Shown: one piece after another, positions 36,701 to 49,755 of the stretch | Position numbering within the stretch: the first letter of the stretch is position 1 | Layout of the letters: every line of letters begins with the position of its first letter | NCBI GenBank assembly: GCA_009869945.1 | Contig: WIXG01000306.1 | Coordinates: 31,357 to 95,356, forward strand | DNA length: 64,000 bases | DNA from: Mesaphorura yosii | Taxonomy: Eukaryota > Arthropoda > Collembola > Poduromorpha > Tullbergiidae | Direction: 5' to 3' | Position numbers and translations under genes: made by a program | Notes under the pieces: generated by a model | What the model was told of the DNA's origin: nothing | Databases searched by the model: none | Seen by the model: only the letters and a program-made list of their open reading frames with translations

Positions 36701-39700
36701 ACGACATTTCACGCTTGTCAGCTCGCAATAATTCTTGGCCTCTTCAGAGATCCACCGCTGTGACTGACTGAGCGCTGCGAAATTTTCCCAGACAGGAAAG
36801 CATTTGCAATTTGCGGCTCGCGATTTGCAAACAGCAAAGCAAACAATGCGAGCCACAAGACATCAGTTTCTTGGAAAATAGTGGACTCGGTTTGGCCGTG
36901 GTCGTGGCCTGGCCGCAGAATGGACGACAATGAATGAATGAATAACGTTATTTGGACACGCAACGAATGCGAATACGAATGTGAATGCGATGAAAATTTT
37001 TAAATTTAACTTGAATTTTCTACGGTCTGATACTTCTACTCTGCGTCGACAGAGGCAGGCAATTAAATTTTATTACCGAAACTGCGACCGTAAAGTTCAT
37101 TCACGTTGACGTTGACAAACGGCTCCGGTATAAGTAAAGTGAGCATTGCAAAGGAAGGAAGCGGAAATGTTCGCGATTCGCAAACGATATTCGCAAGCTT
37201 GCCTTTGACATTCGCGACTTGCGATTTGCGTCTTTGCGTAGTCTTGCGTGTTTTAATTTAGCTGGCAGCAATTTTTATTACCATTTAATCTTGATTTGGC
37301 TCTCTGCCTTTGTCTCTTGACTTGATTTGACTTGACTGTACAAAGACAAAGATTTTCTGACGCGGCCGCTGGCTGGCACTCGAATTCCCGGAAGAAATGC
37401 AAACTCTGCTGCTTACGTTTGAGACATCTAAACAAACGCCAAACCAAATGCGTGCACAAAGACGGCGATGGACACTGGGCACTCGCAATGGCAATGTCAT
37501 TGCCAATGTCACTCGTTCATTGTTCTTTAAACTTGTAAACGTAGACTATTTTCCTAACTGTAACCAAATATGGTATATGGTCGTATCGTAGCGTACATTT
37601 TGATTGGAGTCATTCATTCTTTTGAGCAAAAGAGCACAACAGCCAAGCCAAAGCTCAAAGTTATGTGGAGTGGAGACGTCATCTTTGTCTGCTCATCGAA
37701 TTTCCGTATCACATCGTCGTAATTTGCGGAGGTAATTCACGATCTTCGAGTAATTTCTTTTCAAATCGTTCAAAGATCGCATTGATACAAAGGCAAATGA
37801 CACAATTCGTACCTGCTCAGATCACTTTTGATGTGTGGCTGACTTGTTAAATGCCATTACGAATTTTGAAAAATAAGTCAAAAATTCCAGACGAAAAAAA
37901 GTTTCCTCTCTGCATGTTGCTGGTATGCATGCCTGCGTCACGTTTTCAAAAATGATATTAACTTATTAGTACGATACGAATGAACTGCTTGAGCTTCAGA
38001 TTTAATCTTCATTTATTTTACTGCTTTTGTATGAATTATTCTTTTGCTTCTGCTCGGAGCCTTCATTTTGGATTGGCCTGTAATTTATTACGCACATTCG
38101 CATTCGAGTTTCACATCAGCGCATTTTTAAGCACGATTGATGATGACCATTACACCGCAACGGCGAGCGATTAAGCAGAGAATAGAACGCAGACACAATT
38201 AACAAAGCTCATCATTCATGCGCTTATTAAAAGGACACACGCTGAGAGCAACGCAGAACAGAACAGAAATGCAAAGCAAAAAATGGTTTAAATGCATGCT
38301 AAATACGTACGCATCTTCATCTTTGTGATTTGATTTCATAATCTTCGTCTAACGAGCAAAATAAGAAATAGCGAAATGAACTGAACCAAATGCAAAATGC
38401 AAATGTCATTGACTCAGGCTGAGGCGAAGTGGCCATGGCCGTGGCTGACGTGTTCGGGTAGGAAATTGAACTTGAAAGATGAAAGATGAAAGACGAAGAT
38501 GATTTACATTGTTGATTGATTGGTCCTGTTCGTTTCTATTTCCCTTATTAATATCGTGGCTCAGCAGCTCAGACGAGACGATCGATTGAATTCATAATGC
38601 CATAATTGCGTCTGCCATTTGTAAGTTCTGATCACGTCCAACTTGGTATGGCTTTAGTTCTGACTTTGATTCGTGTCGTATCATTGCAGCAATCAGCCTC
38701 ACGCACCTGAAAACGTGAGACGTTTTGTAATGACAGCCGGTTAATGTTTGCTCTCATACCGGCGAATGGCAAATTTCGTCGGCAAAACAAAGCCGGTGAA
38801 ATTCGGGACACGACACGACATAAATCACAAATCACTCTCGCCTTTCGGTGAACTTTGCTTTAGTGCAATGCAGTAAATTGTGAGTAAATTGCCGGGCAGG
38901 CAAAAAACTCGCAACGAAAACTCGCAACTTGCAGCTTGCAAATCATTTTATTGACTCTCGCAGCCGAAACACGAAACCGCTCCGCGCCGTTCATTCTGAT
39001 CATGTTTTATTACCGATTATGATTGTATGATGTTCAAGATCGTGTAATTATTTTACAACCGACGAATGTCTTGTCTTGTCGTGTTCGCATCTTGTCTCGC
39101 ATGTCAGCCGCCTACTTAAGTGATTAACAAGACGGGAACGCAAAATTCATTGAGAATTCGGATTTCCGCATAGCGTACGATGTACGATGCACAGCTCTTT
39201 TGAGAAATGACAGTCATCAACTGCCAACGCATCACAGAATGGCCATAAACTCCAATCTGTAATTTCTATGCTTTGCTTTAGCCGTGCCGTGAAGTTCACC
39301 AACTCAACAATGCAAGCAAGCAAATAACGCGTCATGCGTGCATTTGCAAGTTCGCTGTGTATGTGTATTTTACTTTCGTCATCATTACTCATGTGTTTAT
39401 TTTGTACGAATCCACAACAGATGTTTAAGAAATTATGCAAACGCAAAATTCTGCATGCCCTTACACTGAACAAAACCAAAGCACGGCGCATCTTTCCATT
39501 GTTCTTCTCGACGCAAGACGCGTTCTTAACAATCATCATTCATACGTAGGCTAGCTCCGCGTTCATGTTAGCTTCGCTGTAATCATTCATAAAACACAAT
39601 TGGGCATCGGGGCTTAAGAAAATACAGCCGTACAGCCATACAGCTTTAGCAGCTTAATGCTTGAGGGTTAAATGCTGCCTGACAGTTAACCATACATAAT

Positions 39701-41842
39701 AAAATGTCTTGCTCAAGTGTTTACACGCTACATTGACTTTCCTCACACAGATTTACGTGAACTGTACTTTGAAATCACTCGACGCAGTCTTGAACGGGAC
39801 ACGTCTTGTATTATGTAATATTTCACCGGTGCAAAGAAAGTCATCACGCTCTTTAATTTCTACATACACAATGACGATGAAGAGACTCGAACTGCAAACA
39901 AAACGTTATGCGTTCACGTTCACGAGATAATAATTGAATTGCTTCAATTTTGCCATTCTTGTGGTCGTGGTTATGAAAATTATTCACGCTCGAGGAAAAG
40001 ACGCGACGACGGCGTGGTGGCGGAAGGGCAAGTGTATTATAGCATGACAACGCCATAAAATTACCATATCTCCATCAAGCAACAATGAAAGTGGTGCTGG
40101 CAGCTGAATTATGATTGAAATTCAGTTATTCGCTATTGCGTCTCGCTGTGGTCACTCAGCCAAAGCCAAAGCCGTGGTGCCAAGTTCCATTTACAGTTCA
40201 GGCTCATTCTCATTGTTGTATTGCTGCTGCTACAAGCCAAGCTAGAAAAATAGTTCTTCTAGGAAGAGGACCAGCCAGCAGATATTAATCTTTAATATAG
40301 TGTAAATGGACATTGGCAATGACAATGACAGTGCATCAGAGCAAGCAGGATGCAATTGAATAGTGAATGGAAAGAAATAAGAGTAATGTGAGATGTAAAA
40401 CCACAAACACAACCACAAGACAAAGATTCAGTGCAGTGCAGGATAAAATCCAAGACCATAATTTTCCATTTGCATATAATCCTATGGACTGTGGACGGGC
40501 TGTATTATTTAACCAGTTAAATTACAGTTAAGTTAAGTGCGAGACCTTAATTTTCCTTAATCCTGGGCGAGGAATAAAGAATTAAGCCAGGGGCTCGAAA
40601 AATTAGCGTTCGCCACTAACATTTTTTCGCCAAAAAATTCTTTAAATATTAATTTAGATGTCATTTTTCTTGTAAACACGAAAGGTGACGTTCTTTCTGC
40701 TGCTTCTTTCATTCCAAATACGAGCGTAGATTTGAGCTCCAAGGCCAAATTCCATGAGTCACAGTAGATTTTAGAGGAAATTAAATTTTGCCTCTTGTTT
40801 TCCTTTTTTGTTGCTAATTGAACGGCCAGCTTCAAAATCTCAGCGCAGCGAAGGTTGGTATTAATTTTCTGGAATGACAATTCTCACGGCCGATGCCATT
40901 GACTTACTCACGGTTTTTGTTACTTTAACGTACTCATGAAAACAGGTGAATCTCCTCGAGGTTCGTCTGCAGTCGAGTTGAATTTAGAAATTAACGAGAA
41001 AAAACAAATAATCACATCAGCACAGAGCACTTTTAATGGCTAATCTTTAAATTCCGTCATATTAATCGTCCTGCCCTCAAGCCGGAGCTGCGTTGTGCAT
41101 TAATTACAATACGAAAGTACTCATCATTATCTGTATCATTATATGGCAATTACAGCACAATACTTGTCCATATTTGGATATTATTCTTCATATTCTACGT
41201 GCATTTAGGCTTATTATTGTTTCAAATTAATTTAATCATCAAGAATATTATCTTAGCCATGCCGCAAAGGCAAAAATGACCTGGGCGCAAAAAGTACGAG
41301 GAAGTCGACGCAAAAGAAGCCGCGCTCTTAAGAAGCCTAAGAATTCTTAATGCAAACTGCGTACGAGTGTTTGTTTTAACTAAGGCTACGACTTTTTTTG
41401 CGAGCGAGTAAATTACGAATTGCGAATAATTCTTCAATCGCAATGCAATGCTAATGAATAATGATATCATCTATTGAATGACTTTGCAGATTAATTATGC
41501 GTCTGCTTCGAGAAGCGTCCCATCAATTGAAGAAAAGACAACACACTACACGCAGGATGAAGACTTGATTCTTGAAGCGCGCTGCAGATTCTTTTGTCTT
41601 GTTATGTCGTCAGTCGTCGACACCGCCACCGCCTCAGCAGTGAATTGAAGTGAATTGAATTAATCTCACTTTTTGCTGCTCTGCGATTGCTCCTGGATTC
41701 TTTTCTCGATTCTGTCGTTGATCGCTGCGATGATCTGATGCTGCGTTTGCGTTTCGAGGGGCACGAACAAAGAAATCGTCGCATGTTTATTTTGGCAGCG
41801 TGAACGTGACTGCGACTGTGACATCGACCATACCCACTCAAG
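21718..41842. other. 20-kb intergenic region of cryptic simple sequence
   Basis: No coding gene is supported here. The sequence is AT-rich and full of short, scattered, imperfectly repeated words such as GCAAATGC, TTCGCAATTCGC, CTTGGCTTGG and GGCCAGGCC, which raises chance open frames on both strands. Two spots look like leader exons ending in donors: about 25440-25912 (AATCAAG before GTACATT) and about 26190-26458 (GTCTTGCAG before GTAAATG, with CAACAATAAC-type repeats). Either could be an untranslated first exon of the Serrano-like gene. The 300 bases before 41843 probably hold its leader, with an acceptor-like CTTTGCAG near 41490. No tRNA cloverleaf, transposase or reverse transcriptase was found by eye. 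Confidence 0.55.
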
Positions 41843-44800
41843 ATGGGGACGCGCTCAGACGTGGCCGAAGTCCTCTCCTCCTGCCGCTGGTCGGAGGAAG
41901 GCTCATATTTGGGAGAAATCCTCAAATCAGCCGCCACCGCGTCAATTCACAGCACCGCCGCACTTGTCGACTCGACATCAGCGCCGGCGCCGACGCCGAT
42001 GTGCTGCATCGTCAAAGTCCTTCGTGGCCAATACCAGAATATTGGGAACCCGACCTTCTCGAACCCTTCCCTCGTCTCACATTTGCTCCTGGTCTCCGCC
42101 GGGAAGCAGTCTTCAATCGCCGCCCAGTGTGTCAAGTTCAAAACGCAAGGCCAGCGGGTCGCTGTGCCCTTCGGCCCAACGCTGGCCATCCCTGCGAGCT
42201 TTGAAGGCCACTTTGAGATTCTGAGCGAAGACGGCAAGTCCGTGCCAGTCATTTGCAGCGTGGAGGGCCTGGCGAGGAAGTTCCCGGACTCGTGCCTCGT
42301 ACGGGAGTCGATTAAAGGCTACAAGGCTGACACGCCGACGGCGCCGCCGGTGACGAGCCGGAACGTGCTTGCTCAGCAGCAGGCAGGCAAAAATGACCCG
42401 ACTTCGCCTTTGCCATGCCTGACACCGGAAGTGACGCCGTACTACCGCATCTCGGACAAGAACCGGACAGTGCAGTGCGGCGAGGTGCTCGTGCTCGTCG
42501 GTGAAGTTTCTGTGCCATCGCCGTCCGGGAAGAAAGTGACGCGCTATCTCCGATGCTTCGACTCGAAAGGCCAGTCGGTGTTCCTCAATACGGCTCAAAA
42601 AGGGAAATTTAGTCCGCTGGCAAGGCAAGAGAGCATCAGTGGAGTGCATACGACCAAGTAAGTGCAATTCGTGTTCACGTCTTGCGCCTGCGTTTCCTGA
42701 CAACGACAGCGACGACGGCAAATGACACATTTCCAGCCAGTCGAATTTGCATAGCCAGAAGCAGCATGCATCATGCATTTAGCATATTAGCGTGCTTTAA
42801 ATGGAGTTTTTAGAGTCACGGAGTAATTTTTTGTTATTGCCTCAAATGCTCAATCCATTTACACATTTTTGTGTTTTCGACCTGGGTTTTGGGAACCTCA
42901 CACAGGCAGGCCCCGTATTTTAACTTATTTAATTGCAAATGTATAAAGTATGCATCTATCTGATAAACAAATCTGACTCTTGGTGCCTGTATTGTAAAAT
43001 TTCACACGGTGCTTGAAAACCGACACAGCGCACGATAGGGCAGAACTCGTGAGTCGTGGCCTTTGCTCGCGTTAGCTGCAATTCACAATTTGAGAACACA
43101 GAATGTATAATTTCAAAATTTGTAAATCTGAAAATAGCAGCCTGTGCCTGCAGTATTTTGTATTGTACTAAGCGGCATTGAATTCGCATTCGCGTTTCGC
43201 GTGGACGTCGACTTTAGACTTGACACTCGACGTCAATTCTGCCTCTGCGATTCTACCCCTATTTTGCATTATTCGCATGTTCAGTAACAGGAAAAGGCCA
43301 TGCACGCTGCAATTAATGCCATATATGGGGGAAAGAGGATAATTGTCTCGTAAAATCGCGTCAAAGGCGCGACGTAAATAAACAATAAAGATAGTTAACG
43401 TTACATGAACACGAATTTTATGAGCAAACGCTTCGAATTTTGCCGTTCTGCATTTAAATTGGCCCTACGCTCGTTTTCGTCGTCGTCGTCAAGGTAGAGG
43501 CACTTTTATGATCCAATCAGGAAGTTGGCCGTTAGCGAGCGTGGCCAGTCTTTAAAATTCTGTTAGATTTTATGTGACGGCCTACGGCCAGGAATCTTGG
43601 GCATGCATGATTAATTATTCATAAACTCACGCGCGTCGACGCCGACGCGTCCGCTTCAAATTTCTTGAGCGTGTGTCAAATGTCAACTGTCACGAAGAAC
43701 TCGAGTTACGAAGGGTTTATGGCCTTGTAGCCTGCGAAATTTGATCGGAGGCTGGCCAGAATCTCAAAATGTCGTTCAGTATAAATTTTAATGAGAATTT
43801 TAAAAACTGCAGGAATCTCCTCAATAAAAGAATGCCCATGATGGTTCGCCTCGTCGACGGCAAGCCGCCCGTCATCCCGAACAAGAGCCACTCCTCCTTC
43901 AAGAAGTTTGCGCCGGAACTGCGTCTCTTCAGCACAATTAAGGAAGAACTCATCTTTGGGATGCTCCTCAGTCAGGTAGTAAAAATAAAAATACTGCTTG
44001 TATGTCGAGACAGAAAAATACCACCAACAATAAATCGTTACGTTACACGCAAACATGCAAATAGCTCTTGCGTTGCGAATTTTTTTCTTAACCCACAGCC
44101 ACAAGCTGAAGTTTATGATTAACGTTAACGCTCACGCGTAAAATGACCAGAGCAAGTAAACAAACCGGTAACTACACTTTTAGGCTATTATTAGCGTAGT
44201 ACACAATGCAAAATATAAAAATGATGATCCCAACGGGATTTCTGACCACTGGCCACTGTGAACTGCCTGTGAATTGCGAAATCATGATCTCTGTTCAACT
44301 ATCACCGTGGTCGTGGCCTTGCCTTAAACTAACGCACTCTAAAAAAAACTATAACAGAAGGCCTGTAAGAAGTCTGTTCTACCCGTAATTCAATGGCGGC
44401 GTCCCTGCTACCAAAATAAATTCTTTGCTTGATCCTCGAGCTTGTCATCATCATTTTTACATTTTCATGCATTGAGCATCAAAAATTTAGAAGTTAGCAA
44501 TACACAATTATGAATTTGTCTTCAATAATTTGACCGACTCGACCGTTTTTTATTTTTCTCTCGTAGAACTCCAAAGAGCCTCCCCACATTCTACCCCTGC
44601 CCGTGAGTGCCCCACTCAAGTTTCAAGTATGCTGTAATTTTGCTCAAGTGGAACAGATGAAAGAGTTTTGTCGCCTTCACGAGAAGATGAGGACCATGAT
44701 GGATGTCGCAAAAAATCTCATTCAGGTAAGCTGCTGCTGCTCTTCCTTTTGTCCAATAAATTACTACGCATTACTACGCGTTTCTTGGACCATTCAAGTA

Positions 44801-47800
44801 GGAAAATGCATCACGTCATTTTACGTAATGCGAGCCACACGAAGAAGTGATCAGATTCCTGAATCGGGACTGAGAACTCAAAATTATGAACTAAAAACCG
44901 GTTCGGTTCGCCAGACGAAAGAAAAGAAAGGGTTCACATTCAAATGAAACCAGATCACCTTTCTCGATAAATCATTTCTTTTCTGGTTCAGGTTACAGTA
45001 ACAGTAAGATTTCTGTCTGTTCAGAATTTGAATCGCAGCCAAAGAAAAAGAAAAGAGCATTTGAAACTGAATTCATGCGAATAAGAATACGAATTTGATA
45101 TCGGATGGCTACGGCTACCAGAATGCGTCGGTGGGAGTGAAACTTGATCCATGAGCTCAAAAACCTGCAATCTGTATTTTAATGTGCAGTGGACTACTTA
45201 TGCAGAATGTCAAGACTGCCAATTTCAGTAATTTGTCCATTCCATTGCAGTCGCAGATTCAAATGCAAATGTGACATGAATTATTTATTAACCGGATTTG
45301 AATTCGAGAGGCAGATCGCAACGCAACTCGGCAACTCACGAATGAAATGACACTTGATACAAGCACGTCACAAAGGACAATTGCAATTGCAATTGCATGT
45401 GCTAATGAGAGTGACAAATACGAGATGAGACGGCGACGGTGATTTTTAACGTATCAGATTTCTTTCTCTTTGATGCACGGCGCAAGGAGATTCATACAAT
45501 TAGCAATTAGTCTCTTGTCAGCCGTCGTCCCTCATTGTCATTGTGTGTCGTTGTCAGCTTCAAATTTTAGTTTCGACAATCACGTCGCGTTGTCAAAAAT
45601 TCCTTTTCTCTTTCGTGCTCGCTTTCTGCGATTTGCGTCTGGCTTCTGCGTGGTGTTACGCTACGATAACGTTAATGACTCTAATGAGAATGATGATCGC
45701 ATTGGCACCGGCATTGTAGGATAATAATTTTATTAGCTATTAAGGTGCATTGCTACTTTCCTTGCTTGGGTTGATTTGCCCGTGTCAAGCCAAGATCAAG
45801 AAGTGATCAAAACTTTGTAAAACTGAAAAGGGATGGGAAAAACTTCAACTTAAAATTTGATAGTTTAAAATTCAGAGCCATAAACTTCGAAACTGCGTCC
45901 AAATCATACAAGCACAGTTTTATAGCGTTTATGGGTGTATGTCGAGAAAGTGTGATGGTACATATAGAAGTCTAAATTTAGAACTGCAGCGCATTCTTAA
46001 TCTTAATTCCTTGATAATAACTACCGATTGTACACGTCATTGTCATCATAATTGTAATTGTAACGCTTTTCTCTTTTTTGTTGTCACTGCAGATTTACGA
46101 CATCAACCTGAAGCGAGAACTGCGATTCGACGGAAGACAATGGAAAGCGTACAGCCCGCCGATATTTTTCAGCTCGGCCCCAACCGACATCAGCAGCGGT
46201 GGTAGTTCGGTCGACAACGCCTCTCCTTCCCACCCGCCGCACGAGCTGATTAGCACGACTCCAAATCCGTACAACAATCACGATTACGAAGTGCCAGATG
46301 TTCAGGATTACGAAGATATCGATCAAATATACGACTACGTGCGTGGGGTCAAGCCGATTCCCAAATCTTCACATGTGCAGCATTACCACCCCAAAATACA
46401 GCACCCCACGACGCAGCTGGTCATTTCGCAAGTGTCCCACGGCGGCGGCAGCAGTAGTAGTAAACAGAAGTTGTCCAGAACGACGACGGCGGCGGGAGTC
46501 GTGGGAGCCATCGAAAAGAAGGTCAGTCGCCAAAATGTGTCCCGTTACATGGAGGAGCAGCTGCAGCTCAAAGGCTCCGTGTCTGCGTCAATTAGCAAAA
46601 GCAAAGATGATCAGCTGCTTCGAGAGCCAATTAAGCCACCAAGAAAACTTTCCTCGTCCTCCCGGCCATTGAACGCGATGCGGCGCTCGCTCTCGGAAGA
46701 CAGATTACTCGATATCGATGTCACCGTCGTCCGCGACGAGAAACCCGAGCCTCCACCAATTGAAACGATCCCAACGCACAAGAATAATTTGGTAAAAAAT
46801 GTGCACCACGCTCAAAGACAAAGAACGACAGTGACGACGACGTCGGTGACTGAGAAAGAGAATAAAACTGACAATCATCTTCATCGTGTGTTTAATGATG
46901 ACGACGACGATAACGATGATGGCTTCAATACTAATTATGGACATGAAGACGACGAGCTGTACAGTGGGAGTCAAGGCGAAGACGAGTACGACAGCCTGAA
47001 AGTGACAGTTAGACACGCCAAAGAACCTGTCATCAGAAACCCGTTGAATTTTAATCACCGTGCTCGTAAAAGTGCGACGAGAAGCCCACTGCCAGCTGAC
47101 GATCATTATCAGGAAATCGCGCAGGACGATGAACAGACAAGAAAACTGATTCAGAAGCAACGAAATACGAGCAAAGTGCTGATAAGTTGTGAGAGTTCGC
47201 CAAACAATACAAACACAACGAGCAGCAGTGGTGTGAGTTCTGGTGAAGTGGGTGCCATTATCTGCATTAAGGCTAATGACAGCCATCACGCCATTAATTG
47301 TGCCAATGACCACGCAAGTATTGACAATATCGACAGCAGCGGCGAGAAAGGAAAAGTGAAGAAACATCACTACATCAAAAGAAATTCAAAAGAAACGTCC
47401 CCGTCGCCTAATGTGATCAACATCTGCAGTTCACCGTCGCCAATTTGCGCCACGCCCACCGGAGTCATCAGCGGCAGCCCTTCCAATCGCATTATCTTTC
47501 GTCGCTCGCCCATTTTTGACTGCCGCTACAAGTCGATGAACGATTTGAACCGTGGAAGCTTGGAGTCAAGCGCGTCGGGCTCCTCCAGCAGTGGCGGCGG
47601 GTTGGGAAACAAATTGTCTCGTTATTTTCAGTTTTCTCAGCCCAACAGTCACAACCACAGCCATCAGCATAACCACTACCATCAGATTTATGACCGTAAC
47701 GCGAACGCCAATAATCAGGAACTGTCCAGCGCAAGCAAGCAGTTTGGCAGCAACAGTTCCGGTTTTCTGTCGCGGGGCAGCCCGCATTATCACAGCAACT

Positions 47801-48198
47801 CAAACATCAACGTCAACCTGCTCAATCTGAATATCAAAGCAAGCTCAAGGCACAAGGCGCTCTTCAGGCCCAAGTCGCTCACGAATTTGATCGACATCGC
47901 CCCAGCGTCCGTGCGCGGAGGCGGGCTGGGCTTCGGCTTTGGGCTGGGCAAGCTTGGAGGCGCTGGGAAAAGCAGCTGCCGGAAGAAGCTGCTGGACAAC
48001 ATGGTCGTGCCTTCCCACCACCACGGCCATGGTCACGCCCACGCCACGGCCATGCATTCGTCCGTGCCCTCCTTCGACGTGTTCCAGAAACTGACAAGTT
48101 TGTCGTCTTCACAATCGTCGAAAAGAAACAGTTATGGTGGCAGCAGCGGCGGTGGCGGGAATAGAAAGCATTCGAATTTGCCATCGCTTTACCTGTAA
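41843..48198 (+). CDS. sano: CABIT-domain protein, Serrano/GAREM-like
   Basis: Probable cytoplasmic scaffold. Drosophila Serrano affects planar cell polarity and tracheal tube size, and related vertebrate GAREM proteins bind Grb2. Exons 41843-42657, 43813-43975, 44567-44725 and 46093-48198 join in phase to 1080 codons. Residues about 40-265 form the CABIT region: QGQRVAVPFGPTLAIPASF, FEILSEDGKSV, and YLRCFDSKGQSVFL before the first intron. The shorter exons add MPMMVRLVDGKPPVIPNKS and the helical QVEQMKEFCRLHEKMRTMM. The last exon opens with IYDINLKRELRFDGRQWKAY. Near 443-465 it carries a tyrosine cluster, YEVPDVQDYEDIDQIYDYVR, that could be phosphorylated. It then continues as about 600 disordered residues with Asp/Asn, His and Ser/Gly runs. 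The symbol is inferred from CABIT plus arthropod context; GAREM is the alternative. Confidence 0.8.
45379..45398. repeat. TTGCAA hexamer tract in a Serrano-like intron
   Basis: About three direct copies of the self-complementary hexamer AATTGC lie in the last intron of the Serrano-like gene. The same unit recurs at 51371-51394. Confidence 0.7.
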
Positions 48199-48655
48199 AG
48201 TAAAGAAGCTCAACTCAAGAAGAAGAATTCAGACAAAGCAATGTGCTCAACTCAAATTGTTAACTGTCATGTCATAAAGTGTATCAAATTCTAGTTAAAG
48301 TTAAGGCAGGCTTAATTGTACGATTGTATTGTACGATTAGTTTTGGTGATTAGTGATCAGAATCCACGAAATTGGAGAAATCGCGAATCGCATCGAAATT
48401 CAGAAATCTTCTCAAAGAAAGCATCAAGACTCAAGACTGACTGAAGACGAAAACGAAGCAGCCGCGTCGTAGGCATTTAAACTGGAGTATTTTTGCAGGG
48501 GTGAAATTTTGTAGGGGACAAACACAAAAACGAAGCTGCAATTTTGTATTATATAATGCGAAACACGTTACGCGTCGTAGTCGTAATGTTCATGTTGGTT
48601 TAATTAGGGAGCAAGCAAGATAGCTTAGCGATAGCGAAATGCGAAATTGATCTGA

Positions 48656-48661
48656 AATAAA
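48656..48661 (+). terminator. candidate polyadenylation signal of the Serrano-like gene
   Basis: AATAAA in CTGAAATAAAGCTG, 458 bases after the stop codon. Confidence 0.45.
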
Positions 48662-49715
48662 GCTGATGCTGATGTTGAGTAATGTTTAACGGTAATTTTT
48701 GCTGTATGCTTTGTTTTTTGCAAAAGTCCATTAAGAAACAAACTGATTCTTGAACTTTCACATTCGACCTCGGTGACATCGCGAGTCGCATTACTGCATT
48801 ACGGCATTGCAAAATTCCTCACCCAAACGCGAGCGATTTGCAGACAGCGTATCGCAAATGGCATGGCAAATGCGGCTTGGGCGTGTGCAGCTGGCTTTCG
48901 CGACTCGATTCGCGTAATTGGATCGACCTGTAACTGGTTCACGTGCACCCTACGCTTAAGCATTCCTATTGCATAAATCCTCTTCGTCTTCACTGCTATC
49001 TGCTGGCTGTTGCTGGTCATAACGACCACGAAGACGAGACGTAACGGGACTTTTTCGCAATGCCTGAAGAAGAAGAGGGAATTTTTATGAGAGGAAGGAT
49101 GTGCGAACCTGCAAAAGGCAGGCAAAAACTGGAATTTTTGCCAGCGCAGCGTAGCAATCGCAGTGCACTTTAAACAAATACCTAGCCTGGTTTGTCTTAG
49201 ATGCGTGGTCAAGAAGGAATTCCAATTCGATCGTCTGCCATCCGCAAACTGCTTCATTTCCTTCTCTCGCAATTATTTTACAATTCGCGTGCATTCACAG
49301 CTTTACTGCACACTCTAATTTACTGGCTCGTATTTCGCATTCACACAAGATCAGGATCAATTTTTCGATTTTCGCGAGTCGCGACTTGAGAAGAGCCTGC
49401 AACGCATTGCAAGTCAATGAGCAATCAAGAGTCTTGACACGACGGCGATGTACGCACGCACGCCATAAACTCATAAAATCCTTCGAACTTCGGGTCCCGT
49501 TGCAGGCGAACACGTCGGACGTCGGCGGCGGAGATTGAAATCTCTAGTTTCATAATCACCATCGTCTTCGCCGTGCCGTCTTCGTCTTAATCTTAATCTT
49601 TGCATCATCAATTCAATCTCACTTTTTGTATTCTGTAGTCTAGCGTCGAGCACCACTTCACTTGCTGTCTGGCTTGCTGGCTCGTCGAAGTCGAATTGTC
49701 TGTCTGGCCTGGCTG

Positions 49716-49755
49716 TCAAGACTCAAGACTCAAGAATCAAGAATCAAGACTCAAG
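49716..49755. repeat. ACTCAAG heptamer tandem repeat
   Basis: Five tandem copies of ACTCAAG or AATCAAG follow a partial TCAAG. The two variants differ at one base. Ordinary short tandem repeat in noncoding DNA. Confidence 0.8.

Noticed and set aside
42113-42778. 221-codon minus-strand open frame over the CABIT exon
   Set aside because: The plus-strand frame encodes recognisable CABIT sequence. The antisense frame is a shadow of GC-rich codons.
46705-47370. 221-codon minus-strand open frame
   Set aside because: It is antisense to the Serrano-like last exon, whose frame is continuous for 702 codons and in phase with the upstream exons.
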